A stretch of DNA of 64,000 nt from Noviluteimonas gilva (GTDB lineage Bacteria; Pseudomonadota; Gammaproteobacteria; Xanthomonadales; Xanthomonadaceae): positions 558,001-622,000 of the forward strand of contig NZ_WOXT01000002.1 of NCBI RefSeq assembly GCF_009740395.1. Reading direction: 5' to 3'. A program made the translations under genes and the position numbers. Positions 7,754-15,782 of this stretch are shown piece by piece (the stretch's first letter is position 1; every line of letters begins with the position of its first letter). The notes below the pieces were generated by a model. The model searched no databases and was not told where the DNA came from. It saw only the letters and a program-made list of their open reading frames with translations.

Positions 7754-8866
7754 TCAGTTCTGCGACGGCGTGTTCTCGGCGAAATATTCATGGCTGTCGG
7801 CGTTGTCCACCGCCGCGGCCGGATCGGAAATCGCCAGGCTCTTCGCGCCCGCCTGTCCGTACACGTGGTCGTCGGTGCCGGCGGTGACGTTGAAGTGGCT
7901 CATCTCATGCACGAGCGTGCCGGCCTTCGAATCGGTGCCCGTCAACGGTGCGGTCCAGAACGCGCGGCACACGAAGATTTCGTACGGGCGGGTCGGATAC
8001 ACGTACGCGTAGTAGTTCTGGTTGCAGCCGCAGTTGATCTTGACCTGGCCGGCGCTCTGGTCCATCGCAGCGTCGATCGAGGTGAAGTGCGACTTGACCG
8101 TGTTGTAGCGGCTCGAGGTATACGCGCCGAACCACGTCGTGTAACGCGGGCCGCTGGTGCCGGCGTTGAGGTAGCCCTTCGCGTTTTCGGTGTAGGTGCG
8201 CGCGCTGTTGACGGCGCTGCCCGCGGTGCTGATCTGCGAAGTCGTGCAACCGACGTAGCTCACGCCGTTGACGACGGTGCCGCCACCCGACGGCGGCTTC
8301 TTCGCACCGTTGCCGCCGGCCTTGCCGAACAATTGGTCGCGGCCATCCACCCACAAGCGCAGCGGGGCCGAGCGCGCGATCATCGGCGCGCCGGTGGCCT
8401 GGCGCAGCATCTGGCCGTTCGACAAGGACGCGTGTTGCAGCGGCGAGGCGAAGGTCACCGTGTACTGGCCCGATTGCGCGAGATCGTACGCGGCGGAGAG
8501 ATCCACCTTCGCGATGTAGGTCTGGCCCGGGCGGAGGATCGCGAAGTCCGCGGCGCTCGGCAGCGGGCGCTTGATCAGCGGGCCTTCGTATTGCACCGGC
8601 TTGCCGTCGCGGCTCACCTGGAACAGGCGGGCTTCGAGGAAATCCGACGGGAGCTGCCACTTCGGCACGCGCACCGTGTTGCGGCTCGTGTTCGTGATGC
8701 GCACTTCGACGGCGCCGAGGAAGTCGCTGGCCTTGCCGGTGGCGGCGACCATGCTGACTTGCAACGGATTGCTGCGTGCCGAAGGCGGCGCCGCGGTGGT
8801 GACTGCGGCGATCGAGCCGGCGAGGAGGGCGGATGCGACGACGGTCTGGCTGACGGTCAGTTTCAT
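7754..8866 (-). CDS. Secreted M35-family (deuterolysin-like) metalloprotease
   Basis: This 370-residue exported zinc protease begins with a signal peptide (MKLTVSQTVVASALLAGSIA). A beta-rich N-terminal region (about residues 30-190) resembles the C2-like propeptide or accessory domain of this family. The catalytic domain has H320-E-M-S-H324 and, downstream, GTDDHVYG, matching the HExxH + GTxDxxYG aspzincin signature of M35. Cysteines in CTTSQIS and INCGCNQ probably form disulfides. The frame stays open well upstream of 8866, but only this ATG gives a signal peptide. It is likely a peptidyl-Lys-type or general secreted endopeptidase used in nutrient acquisition. Confidence 0.9.
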   Translation of the reverse strand: MKLTVSQTVVASALLAGSIAAVTTAAPPSARSNPLQVSMVAATGKASDFLGAVEVRITNTSRNTVRVPKWQLPSDFLEARLFQVSRDGKPVQYEGPLIKRPLPSAADFAILRPGQTYIAKVDLSAAYDLAQSGQYTVTFASPLQHASLSNGQMLRQATGAPMIARSAPLRLWVDGRDQLFGKAGGNGAKKPPSGGGTVVNGVSYVGCTTSQISTAGSAVNSARTYTENAKGYLNAGTSGPRYTTWFGAYTSSRYNTVKSHFTSIDAAMDQSAGQVKINCGCNQNYYAYVYPTRPYEIFVCRAFWTAPLTGTDSKAGTLVHEMSHFNVTAGTDDHVYGQAGAKSLAISDPAAAVDNADSHEYFAENTPSQN

Positions 8867-9015
8867 GCGAGTGGAACCCCCGAAAGTGGTTGGAAGCGCG
8901 ATGTCCGCTCTGCGGCGGACGACCGACCATAGGCCCGGGCGCGTCCGCCCGCATTCTGCGCTGCAGCAGCCCTGCTGCCCGCGGCATATGCGCGAAGCCC
9001 GCGTGATGACGGCGC

Positions 9016-9043
9016 AAAAAAGAGGCCGCCCGGGGGCGGCCTC
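9016..9043 (-). terminator. Rho-independent terminator of the glycine-zipper lipoprotein gene
   Basis: On minus, a nine-pair stem (arms at 9022-9030 and 9035-9043) is followed by six T residues (9016-9021). It lies 35 bases past the stop codon at 9078. Confidence 0.8.
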
Positions 9044-9077
9044 GAAACAGGACGATGCTTCAGGGGCTTGGCAAGGA

Positions 9078-9536
9078 TCAGTTGACCCAGGCGCGCCCGT
9101 TGTAGACGCGCACGTAGGAGCCTTCACGGATCCCGCCGACATCGGCCTGGTTGAGCGTTACCGTGTTGCCGTTGTCCATGCGCACATAGACGTTGTAGCT
9201 CTGTGCCTTGTTCATGTTCTTCTGGATCGCCGAGCCGGCGACCGCGCCGCCGACCGCACCGGCGACCGTCGCGGCGTTCTGCTTGCCATCGCTCGAATTC
9301 TTCGCCAGCTCATGGCCCGCGACCGCGCCGACCACGCCACCCAGGACCGCGCCCGTGGTGCCGCTGGTCTGCTGCCCGCCGATCGCATCGATGCGCGTGA
9401 CGGTGCCGCAGTCGTAACAGCTCTGCGCAGGCGGCGGCGTGTTGTAACCGGACGATCCGTTGTAAGACGGCGACGTCGATGCGCAGCCCGCGAGCGCGAG
9501 GGTGGCGACGGCTACGGTAAGCATGTGCATCTTCAT
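9078..9536 (-). CDS. Glycine-zipper outer-membrane lipoprotein (SlyB-like)
   Basis: The 152-residue protein has a lipobox (LALAGC) after a short signal peptide. A glycine-zipper segment follows (GAVLGGVVGAVAGHELA and ATVAGAVGGAVAGSAI), then a C-terminal beta module (YNVYVRMDNGNTVTL) typical of 17 kDa surface antigen/SlyB-type lipoproteins. It is probably an outer-membrane integrity protein. The ATG at 9536 gives a better signal peptide than an in-frame ATG 30 bases upstream. A second glycine-zipper protein lies at 12492-13319. Confidence 0.85.
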   Translation of the reverse strand: MKMHMLTVAVATLALAGCASTSPSYNGSSGYNTPPPAQSCYDCGTVTRIDAIGGQQTSGTTGAVLGGVVGAVAGHELAKNSSDGKQNAATVAGAVGGAVAGSAIQKNMNKAQSYNVYVRMDNGNTVTLNQADVGGIREGSYVRVYNGRAWVN

Positions 9537-9601
9537 GCGACTCTCCTGTCGGTGTTTGTCCGGCACCGATGCTGTGAGTCGCGCGGTGAACGAGGCATCA
9601 A

Positions 9602-9625
9602 GCGCGCGCGGTTTGCCGCGCGCGC
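9602..9625. repeat. Perfect GC inverted repeat
   Basis: Ten-base arms of alternating G and C (9602-9611 and 9616-9625) flank TTTG between the cytochrome gene and the lipoprotein gene. With no T-run it is not a standard terminator; it may stop or stabilise the cytochrome transcript. Confidence 0.5.
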
Positions 9626-9664
9626 ATCAGCGGATGTTCAGTTGCGAAAACTTCAGGCTTCGCC

Positions 9665-10081
9665 TTATCCGCGGAAATCCTGGTGGCAGGCCTTGCATGC
9701 ACCGCCGATGGTTTCCAGCGTCTTGCCCAACGCGGGGCAGGTGAGCGGCGGATTCGCACGCGCGGCATCCAGCGCTGCACGGAAGCCACTGGCGGCCTTG
9801 GTGAAGCGTGCATCGTCGCGCAGCTTGGGGAATGCCGGCTCGATGTCGTCGGCCGTCGTGCGCAACGCCGCGAAGTGCGGCAGCGTGTCGGTCGCGTTGC
9901 AGCGGTTGGCTTCGAGGTTGTTCTTCAGTTGCACCGCGTGCCACTGCTGCACGTGCATCAGCGCATCGGGGAAGGGATCCTGCCGCGCCTGCCAGGTCCG
10001 CACGGCCATCACGGTGAGGATGGAACCCATCACCAGGCCGACAAGGAAGAGGAAGAAGTAACGCGCCCCGGTGCCTGCCAT
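9665..10081 (-). CDS. Membrane-anchored class II cytochrome c (c556/c'-like)
   Basis: The 138-residue protein has an N-terminal membrane anchor (FFLFLVGLVMGSILTVMAV) and a four-helix-bundle-like body. A single haem-binding motif, Cys129-Lys-Ala-Cys132-His133, lies near the C-terminus, the hallmark of class II cytochromes c. An aromatic/histidine segment (VQQWHAVQLKNN) precedes it. It should be a periplasmic electron carrier or ligand-binding cytochrome. No oxidase or maturation gene is adjacent. Confidence 0.85.
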   Translation of the reverse strand: MAGTGARYFFLFLVGLVMGSILTVMAVRTWQARQDPFPDALMHVQQWHAVQLKNNLEANRCNATDTLPHFAALRTTADDIEPAFPKLRDDARFTKAASGFRAALDAARANPPLTCPALGKTLETIGGACKACHQDFRG

Positions 10082-10147
10082 GTCCGTGCTCCTGCGTGGA
10101 TGGTGGCGCGAGGGTAGCAGAGGGCCGGGGCGGCGGGCGTCGTTCGC

Positions 10148-10153
10148 TAGAAT
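10148..10153 (+). promoter_or_regulatory. -10 box of tcdA, predicting a leaderless transcript
   Basis: TAGAAT ends only seven bases before the ATG at 10161. If transcription starts 6-8 bases after this box, the mRNA begins at or within a base or two of the start codon. Confidence 0.4.
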
Positions 10154-10160
10154 GCGCGGT

Positions 10161-10961
10161 ATGCGACAGGACTTGCGGGATCGTTTCGCCGGGATCGACC
10201 GGCTCTATGGGCGTGGCGCGGTGGAACGCCTCGACACACGCCGCGTGGCCGTCATCGGCCTGGGCGGCGTGGGCGCGTGGGCGGCCGAAGCGCTCGCGCG
10301 TTCGGGCGTTGGCCATCTCACGCTCGTCGACGCCGACGATCTTTGCGTGTCGAACACCAACCGCCAGCTCCCCGCGCTCACCGGCAACTACGGACGCAAC
10401 AAGGCCGACGTGATGGCAGAACGCGTGCGCGCGATCCATCCGCAGATCGATGTCGACCCCGTGCAGCAGTTCCTGACGCCGACCAACCTGGACACGCTGC
10501 TCGACCGCAACTTCGACCTCGTGCTCGATGCCTGCGACAGCTTCCGCACGAAGGTCACTTCGATCGCGTGGTGCCGCCGTCGCAAGCTCCCGATGGTGAC
10601 GGTCGGTTCCGCCGGCGGCCGCACCGATCCGACGCAAGTGCGCGTGCGCGATCTCTCGCGCACCGAACACGATGCGATGTTGTCGCTGATCCGCAAGAAG
10701 CTGCGCGGCGAGTTCAATTTCCCGCGCAGCAAGGATCGCTACTTCGGCATCTCGGCGGTGTACTCGCTGGAAAACGTGCGCTATCCGCAAGCCGATGGCA
10801 GCGTGTGCGGCACGCGGCCGCAGATGGATGCCGACGCAGCGTTGAAGTTGGATTGCGGCGCAGGCCTGGGCGCGGCGACGCATGTCACCGGCGCGTTCGC
10901 GTTCGCGGCGGTCGGCAAGGCGATGGACGTGTTGTTGAAGGCGAAAGCTGCGAAGGCCTGA
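10161..10961 (+). CDS. tcdA: tRNA threonylcarbamoyladenosine dehydratase TcdA
   Basis: This E1/ThiF-fold, ATP-dependent enzyme of 266 residues cyclises t6A at tRNA position 37 to ct6A. The nucleotide-binding loop is VIGLGGVGAWAAEALARSG, followed by VDADDLCVSNTNRQ and the DACDSFRTK segment. A C-terminal hydrophobic helix (THVTGAFAFAAVGKAM) is typical of TcdA/CsdL. I chose the ATG at 10161 because the family begins with a helix just before GIDRLYG and a -10 box lies immediately upstream. The cysteine desulfurase partners CsdA/CsdE are not nearby. Confidence 0.9.
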   Translation: MRQDLRDRFAGIDRLYGRGAVERLDTRRVAVIGLGGVGAWAAEALARSGVGHLTLVDADDLCVSNTNRQLPALTGNYGRNKADVMAERVRAIHPQIDVDPVQQFLTPTNLDTLLDRNFDLVLDACDSFRTKVTSIAWCRRRKLPMVTVGSAGGRTDPTQVRVRDLSRTEHDAMLSLIRKKLRGEFNFPRSKDRYFGISAVYSLENVRYPQADGSVCGTRPQMDADAALKLDCGAGLGAATHVTGAFAFAAVGKAMDVLLKAKAAKA

Positions 10962-11300
10962 CTTGGCACCCCTTCGGAAGGACGCCTCAGTTTGTTTGCC
11001 GTCCCCTTCGGTGAGCCCATCCGGTCGCCGCGAGGAACATCGCCTGCCAGAGGCGACGAAGTCACGACGGTGCGCGCGCCGAGGTGGGCGAGGTTCCGTC
11101 CGTCTGGTGTGCTGGCAGTTGGCGCGGCCCCATCAAAAAGCGACGAGTCCACTCAAAAGCGGATGTCGCGCAACCGTACGTGTGGTGCGCAGGGGTCGTC
11201 GCGTTGGAGGTCACATTGCGGAGCGTGAGCTCTTGCGGAGTAATGTGGCCTCCAATGCGGCGTGCCGCTGCGCCCGACTGGTGGCGCCGCAAACAAAGTG
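10962..11300. other. Intergenic region with a composite hairpin, no gene seen
   Basis: This 339-base gap separates the convergent tcdA and TatD genes. The only structure I can support is the large inverted repeat at 11201-11258. The short open frames in it lack a ribosome-binding site or a recognisable product. Base composition is a little less GC-rich than the neighbours. Confidence 0.6.
11201..11258. repeat. 17-bp inverted repeat with a nested hairpin
   Basis: Arm 11201-11217 (GCGTTGGAGGTCACATT) pairs along its whole length with 11242-11258 if two G:U pairs are allowed. The loop itself contains GAGC-GTGA-GCTC (11221-11232). Weaker complementarity continues outward to about 11187 and 11273 (GCGCAG... 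with ...CTGCGC). This may be a 3' processing element, a repeat, or a remnant of a mobile folded site. Confidence 0.6.
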
Positions 11301-12068
11301 TCATGCCAACCCAAACAGCCGTTCGGCATTGTTCGTCGTCGCCTGCGCAATCACCGCCGGCTCCACGCCTCGCAGTTCCGCGATCGTTTCCATCACCCGC
11401 ACGATGCGCGCCGGTTCGTTGCGCTGCCCGCGATGCGTGCTGTCGGGTTGATCCGGTGCGTCGGTTTCCAGCAGCAGCGTTTCGAGCGGCACCGTCGCCG
11501 CCACGCGCCGGATGCGGTTCGCGCGCTCGTAGGTCACCGGCCCGCCGATGCCGATGAGAAACCCGAGGTCGGCGAGTTGCCGCGCTTGCTCTTCGCTGCC
11601 CGCGTAACTGTGGATCACGCCGCGCAGCTTGCCGACGCGCTTGATCGCGGCGATCACCGCATCCACCGCGCGCCGCGCATGCACGACGAGCGGAAGATCG
11701 TATTCGCGCGCCAGTTGCAGTTGGCCGTCGAAATAGGTGGCCTGCACGTCGCGATCGAGGTCCTCGACCCAATAGTCCAGGCCGCATTCGCCGATGGCGA
11801 CGGGACGTTCGCGCTCGATCCACTCACGCAGCTCGCGCAAATGCGCCTCGCGATGCGCCGCGATCAGCAACGGATGCAAGCCGTAGGCCGGGAACAAGCC
11901 GTCGTCGAGCGCACACGCATCCCGCAAACCCGGCCACGTCTTCGCTTCGATGGCCGGAACGATCTGCCGCGTGACGCCGACTTCGCGCGCCCGCGCGACG
12001 ACAGCGTCGCGATCGGCGTCGAATTCCGGAACGTCGAGATGACAGTGCGTGTCGACCAGCGCGTGCAT
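11301..12068 (-). CDS. TatD-family metal-dependent hydrolase
   Basis: The 255-residue TIM-barrel hydrolase carries the metal-binding signatures VDTHCHLD at the N-terminus, AIGECGLDYW in the middle and VVHARRA, then LLLETDAP near the C-terminus. TatD proteins are Mg-dependent DNases or exonucleases involved in oxidative DNA-damage repair; YcfH- and YjjV-type members look alike, so no symbol is given. The ATG overlaps the stop of the upstream DUF6116 gene by one base (TGATG), so the two are probably coupled. Confidence 0.9.
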   Translation of the reverse strand: MHALVDTHCHLDVPEFDADRDAVVARAREVGVTRQIVPAIEAKTWPGLRDACALDDGLFPAYGLHPLLIAAHREAHLRELREWIERERPVAIGECGLDYWVEDLDRDVQATYFDGQLQLAREYDLPLVVHARRAVDAVIAAIKRVGKLRGVIHSYAGSEEQARQLADLGFLIGIGGPVTYERANRIRRVAATVPLETLLLETDAPDQPDSTHRGQRNEPARIVRVMETIAELRGVEPAVIAQATTNNAERLFGLA

Positions 12069-12298
12069 CAGCGGCGCGGGGCGTCGATGACGTCGGACTC
12101 CTTGACGTCGGGTTGCTTGCGCTTGCGGATGCCGGCCAACAGCAACGTGCCGAGGCCGAGCAGGATCTCGTCGGCGAAGGGAATCAGGTCGGGAATCGCC
12201 GTATCGAGCACGAACAGCGCCGCCGAAATGAGGAACAGGCGCGGGAAACTCAACTTCGAGAGAAACCCGAGCACCTTGTCGGTAAGCAGATTGGGCAT
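12068..12298 (-). CDS. DUF6116-type small membrane protein
   Basis: The 76-residue protein (from the ATG at 12298) has one long hydrophobic region (FPRLFLISAALFVLDTAIPDLIPFADEILLGLGTLLLAG) and a charged tail. This pattern is common in Xanthomonadaceae under DUF6116. An in-frame ATG at 12328 would add ten residues (MNAPFRTALA). Neither start has a strong ribosome-binding site. Its stop overlaps the TatD start. Function is unknown. Confidence 0.72.
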   Translation of the reverse strand: MPNLLTDKVLGFLSKLSFPRLFLISAALFVLDTAIPDLIPFADEILLGLGTLLLAGIRKRKQPDVKESDVIDAPRR

Positions 12299-12477
12299 GG
12301 CGAGTGCGGTCCTGAATGGTGCGTTCATTCAACGCTAGCACGCGTCATGCAGCGAGCGTGCCGTGCTTCACGATTCGGTTAAGAAGTCGTCAAATTCGAG
12401 GGTGGCCGTTCAGGAAGGAAGTGTTGGAATCCGCTCCGACGCCGGCGCTCGTGCCGCCGAAGCAAGTACGAAGGCCC

Positions 12478-12483
12478 AGGAGG
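12478..12483 (+). promoter_or_regulatory. Ribosome-binding site fixing the start at 12492
   Basis: AGGAGG is a near-perfect Shine-Dalgarno sequence, eight bases before the ATG at 12492. It decides this start over the in-frame upstream start at 12363. Confidence 0.8.
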
Positions 12484-12491
12484 CCACTCTC

Positions 12492-13319
12492 ATGTTGAAG
12501 AACAACACGCTCGCCATTGCCCTTGCCGCGCTGCTCGTGGGTGGTGTTGCCACCGCGGCCTTCATGAACAACCGTGGCAAGGCCGACGTCGCCGCCGACG
12601 TCCAGCCTTCGCCGTCGCTCGCCGCCGATCCGGCCGCCGTCGCGGGCGACCAGCCCCTCGACGAAGCCGGCATTCCGGCCAGCGGCAAGGTCGAATACGC
12701 CGACGTGGTCAACGTCGAGCCGATCAAAAAGTCGGAAAAGCTGTACGCGCAGGTCATCGGCACCGAGCCGATCAAGGAAACCAGCACCACCTCCACGCCG
12801 CACGAGGTCTGCCAGGACGTCGTCGTGCAGGAGCGCGCCCCGGAACGCGACGGCAACGTCGGCGGCACGGTCGCCGGTGCGGTGATCGGCGGCCTGCTGG
12901 GCAACCAGGTCGGCAGCGGCAACGGCAAGAAGGCCGCGACCGTCGCCGGCGCGGTGGCCGGTGGCTTCGCCGGTCGCGAGATCGACAAGCGCCACGTGGG
13001 CGGCAAGGTCGTCGACAAGACCGAGCGCCAGTGCCACACCGAGACCTCGACCTCGCAGTCGTCCAAGACGGTCGCCTGGAACGTGACCTACCGCAATCCG
13101 GACGGCACCACCGGCACGATGCGCACCGGCGAGAAGCCCGGCAGCCGCATTTCGCTGGGGAGCGAGTCCCGGACGGTCGGTTACGACGTGACCTACCGCT
13201 ATGACGGCGAGGAAAAGACCGTGCGCATGGACGACAAGCCGGGCCAGCGCCTGCCCGTGATCGACGGCCAGGTCGTGACGCAGACCGCGTCGGTCGGCGG
13301 CAGCGACGACAACGGCTAA
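12492..13319 (+). CDS. Exported glycine-zipper 2TM domain protein
   Basis: The 275-residue protein begins with a signal-anchor (LAIALAALLVGGVATAAF). A linker follows in which EPIKKSEKLYAQVIGTEPIKE appears to be a short internal duplication (VEPIK... and TEPIK...). Next is a glycine zipper (GTVAGAVIGGLLGNQVGSGNG and ATVAGAVAGGFAGREI), then two beta repeats each containing VTYR (WNVTYRNPDGTTGTM and YDVTYRYDGEEKTVRM). It probably sits at the cell envelope. A strong terminator follows directly. Confidence 0.85.
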   Translation: MLKNNTLAIALAALLVGGVATAAFMNNRGKADVAADVQPSPSLAADPAAVAGDQPLDEAGIPASGKVEYADVVNVEPIKKSEKLYAQVIGTEPIKETSTTSTPHEVCQDVVVQERAPERDGNVGGTVAGAVIGGLLGNQVGSGNGKKAATVAGAVAGGFAGREIDKRHVGGKVVDKTERQCHTETSTSQSSKTVAWNVTYRNPDGTTGTMRTGEKPGSRISLGSESRTVGYDVTYRYDGEEKTVRMDDKPGQRLPVIDGQVVTQTASVGGSDDNG

Positions 13320-13351
13320 CCCCCGGCCAGACAAGCGGAAACCGTTACCAG

Positions 13352-13384
13352 ACGGGGCCGGAGCGATCCGGCCCCGTTTTTTTT
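13352..13384 (+). terminator. Rho-independent terminator
   Basis: A perfect 11-pair stem (13352-13362 with 13367-13377, loop GCGA) runs into eight T residues. It ends the glycine-zipper gene just upstream of the gcdH promoter. Confidence 0.9.
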
Positions 13385-13387
13385 ACC

Positions 13388-13393
13388 TACAAT
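13388..13393 (+). promoter_or_regulatory. -10 box of the gcdH operon
   Basis: TACAAT lies four bases after the T-run of the terminator and 30 bases before the ATG of gcdH. It follows the TANAAT pattern seen elsewhere in the window. No clear -35 is visible because the terminator stem occupies that position. Confidence 0.4.
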
Positions 13394-13423
13394 GCCGGGC
13401 TTCCGTCCGCATCAAAGCCCCCC

Positions 13424-14587
13424 ATGGCCCTGCATCCCTACGATCTGTACGACGTCCGCTCCCTGCTCAGCGAAGAGGAGCGCGCCGTCCAGGATACGGT
13501 CGCGCGCTTCACCGACGAACGCGTCATCCCGATCATCGGCGATGCCTTCGACGAGGGCCGCTTCCCGCGCGAATTGGTGAGTGAGATCGCGGAGCTGGGC
13601 CTGCTCGGCTCCTCGCTGCCGGAGCAGTACGGCGGCCACGGCCTCAACGCCGTCAGCTACGGCCTGATCTGCCAGGAACTCGAACGCGGCGACAGCGGCA
13701 TCCGCAGCTTCGTCAGCGTGCAGTCCTCGCTGTGCATGTATCCGATCTTCGCCTACGGCTCGGAAGAACAGCGCATGCGCTGGCTGCCCGACATGGCCGC
13801 GGGCAAGGTGATCGGCTGCTTCGGCCTGACCGAACCGCAGGGTGGCTCCGACCCGGCCAACATGAAGACCAACGCGCGCCGCGACGGCGACGACTGGGTC
13901 CTCAATGGTTCGAAGATGTGGATCACCAACGGCAACCTCGCCGACATCGCCATCGTGTGGGCGCAGACCGACGACGGCATCCAGGGCTTCATCGTCGAAA
14001 AGGGCATGACCGGTTTCGCCGCGCAGGAGATCAAGCACAAGATGTCGCTGCGCGCTTCGGTGACCAGCGCGCTGTTCTTCGACAACGTGCGCGTGCCGGA
14101 AGCCAATCGCCTGCCGAACGTGAAGGGCCTGAAGGGTCCGCTCGGCTGCCTGACGCAGGCGCGCTACGGCATCACGTGGGGCCCGATCGGCGCCGCCATC
14201 GCGTGCCTGGACGAAGTCCTGCACTACACCAAGGAACGCATGCTGTTCGGCCGCCCCGTCGCGGCCACGCAGAGCGCGCAGATCAAGATGGCCGAGATGG
14301 CCCGCCGCATCACGCTGGCGCAGATGCTCGTGCTGCAGTTGGGCCGATTGAAGGACGCCGGCAAGATGCAGCCCTCGCAGGTGTCGCTGGCGAAGTGGAA
14401 CAACTGCCGCATCGCCATCGACATCGCGCGCGAATGCCGCGACCTGCTCGGCGGCGCGGGCATCACCACCGAACACGCGGCGATCCGCCACGCGCTCAAC
14501 CTCGAGTCGGTCATCACCTACGAAGGCACGGAGACCGTGCACCAGTTGGTGATCGGCCGCGAACTCACGGGCATCAGCGCGTTCTGA
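13424..14587 (+). CDS. gcdH: Glutaryl-CoA dehydrogenase
   Basis: This FAD enzyme of 387 residues oxidises and decarboxylates glutaryl-CoA to crotonyl-CoA in lysine and tryptophan breakdown. Family features include ELERGDSGIRSFVSVQSSL (substrate pocket), GCFGLTEPQGGSDPANM, WITNGNLADIAIVWA and the catalytic Glu367 in ITYEGTETVHQLVIG. The C-terminal GRELTGISAF is typical of GcdH rather than short-chain acyl-CoA dehydrogenases. It is the first gene of a tightly packed six-gene plus-strand run ending at 20485. Confidence 0.93.
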   Translation: MALHPYDLYDVRSLLSEEERAVQDTVARFTDERVIPIIGDAFDEGRFPRELVSEIAELGLLGSSLPEQYGGHGLNAVSYGLICQELERGDSGIRSFVSVQSSLCMYPIFAYGSEEQRMRWLPDMAAGKVIGCFGLTEPQGGSDPANMKTNARRDGDDWVLNGSKMWITNGNLADIAIVWAQTDDGIQGFIVEKGMTGFAAQEIKHKMSLRASVTSALFFDNVRVPEANRLPNVKGLKGPLGCLTQARYGITWGPIGAAIACLDEVLHYTKERMLFGRPVAATQSAQIKMAEMARRITLAQMLVLQLGRLKDAGKMQPSQVSLAKWNNCRIAIDIARECRDLLGGAGITTEHAAIRHALNLESVITYEGTETVHQLVIGRELTGISAF

Positions 14588-14592
14588 CGCCC

Positions 14593-15135
14593 GTGTCGCG
14601 CCTGGACACCCAAATCGAAACGCAACGCCTGCTGCTGCGCGTGCAACGCGCGGAAGACTTCGAGTATTTCGCGGAGTTGCAGCAGGACGAAGAAGCGTGC
14701 CGCTTCATCGGCGGCACCGCGCCGCGCGCTGCGGCCTGGCGCAAGTTCCTGCAGATGCCCGGTGCGTGGGCGGTGCAGGGCTTCGGCATGTTCGCGGTGA
14801 TCGAGAAATCCTCGGGCCAATGGGTCGGCAACATCGGCCCGTGGCATCCCGAAGGCTGGCCGGGCACCGAAGTGGGTTGGGCGCTGCGTCGCGCGGCCTG
14901 GGGCAAGGGCTATGCGTTTGAAGCGGCGGTCGCATCGATCGACTGGGCCTTCGACACGCTGGGCTGGACCGAAGTGATCCATTCGATCGACCTGGACAAC
15001 GTCGGCTCGCAAGAGCTCGCAAAGCGCCTGGGTTCGCGCAATCGCGGGCGCGGTCAGTTGCCGGCGCCGTTCGAAGACGTGGTGATCGACATCTGGGCGC
15101 AGTCGCGCGAGGAATGGCGGGCACGCAAGCGCTGA
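14593..15135 (+). CDS. GNAT-family N-acetyltransferase (RimJ/RimL type)
   Basis: The 180-residue protein has the opening TQRLLLRVQRAEDFEYFAEL, typical of the Acetyltransf_3 (RimJ/RimL) group, and an acetyl-CoA motif around VGWALRRAAWGKGYAFEA. The start is the GTG at 14593, five bases after the gcdH stop. Its own stop overlaps the GST start (TGATG). The substrate, a protein N-terminus or a small amine, is unknown. Confidence 0.87.
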   Translation: MSRLDTQIETQRLLLRVQRAEDFEYFAELQQDEEACRFIGGTAPRAAAWRKFLQMPGAWAVQGFGMFAVIEKSSGQWVGNIGPWHPEGWPGTEVGWALRRAAWGKGYAFEAAVASIDWAFDTLGWTEVIHSIDLDNVGSQELAKRLGSRNRGRGQLPAPFEDVVIDIWAQSREEWRARKR

Positions 15136-15782
15136 TGGGCACCGTCACCGTCCATGGCTTCTCGCCTTCGGGCAACTGCCACAAGGTGCGGTTGCTGCTC
15201 GAACAACTCGGCCGCCCGTATCGCTGGGTCGAAACGCGCAGCGACATCGGCGCAACGCACACGCCTGAATTCCTCGCGCTGAATCCCAACGCCAAGGTCC
15301 CCGTGCTCGTGCGCGAAGACGGCGCGGTGCTGACCGAATCCAACGCGATGCTGTGCTGGCTCGCCGACGGCACGCCGTTCCTGCCGTCCGATGCGTGGGA
15401 ACGCGCGCAGGCGCTGCGCTGGATGTTCTTCGAGCAGTACAGCCACGAACCCTACGTCGCCGTCGCACGCTTCATCTGCGGATGGACGCCGATCGACTCT
15501 CCGCGCCGCGCGGAGCTGCCGCGCCTGCGCGAACGCGCGCACGACGCATTGCGCGTGATGGAACGCCACCTGGCCGAACACGGGTGGTTCACCGGCGCGC
15601 AGTACGGCGTCGCCGACATCGCGTTGTTCGCGTACACGGCGGTGGCGGACGAAGGCGGCGTGGCGCTGGAGGACTATCCGATGGTGCGCGGCTGGCTCAA
15701 TCGCGTGCGCGCCACCGACGGGTTCGTCGCGCTGCCGGAAAACGATGCCGAAGTGCGCGAGCGCTTGGCGGCCACCTCGTGA
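15135..15782 (+). CDS. Glutathione S-transferase family protein
   Basis: The 215-residue protein has an N-terminal thioredoxin-like domain (VHGFSPSGNCHKVRLLLEQL, NAKVPVLVREDGAVLTES) and an all-helical C-terminal domain (WFTGAQYGVADIALFAY). Ser12 or Ser14 in FSPSGN is the likely glutathione-activating residue. The ATG at 15135 overlaps the GNAT stop; an in-frame ATG at 15114 would add seven residues inside that gene. The substrate is unknown. Its stop overlaps the start of the next gene by four bases (GTGA). Confidence 0.9.
   Translation: MGTVTVHGFSPSGNCHKVRLLLEQLGRPYRWVETRSDIGATHTPEFLALNPNAKVPVLVREDGAVLTESNAMLCWLADGTPFLPSDAWERAQALRWMFFEQYSHEPYVAVARFICGWTPIDSPRRAELPRLRERAHDALRVMERHLAEHGWFTGAQYGVADIALFAYTAVADEGGVALEDYPMVRGWLNRVRATDGFVALPENDAEVRERLAATS

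Noticed and set aside
11187-11300. Integron attC site
   Set aside because: The fold is suggestive, but no GTTRRRY/RYYYAAC core pair, integrase or cassette array is seen.
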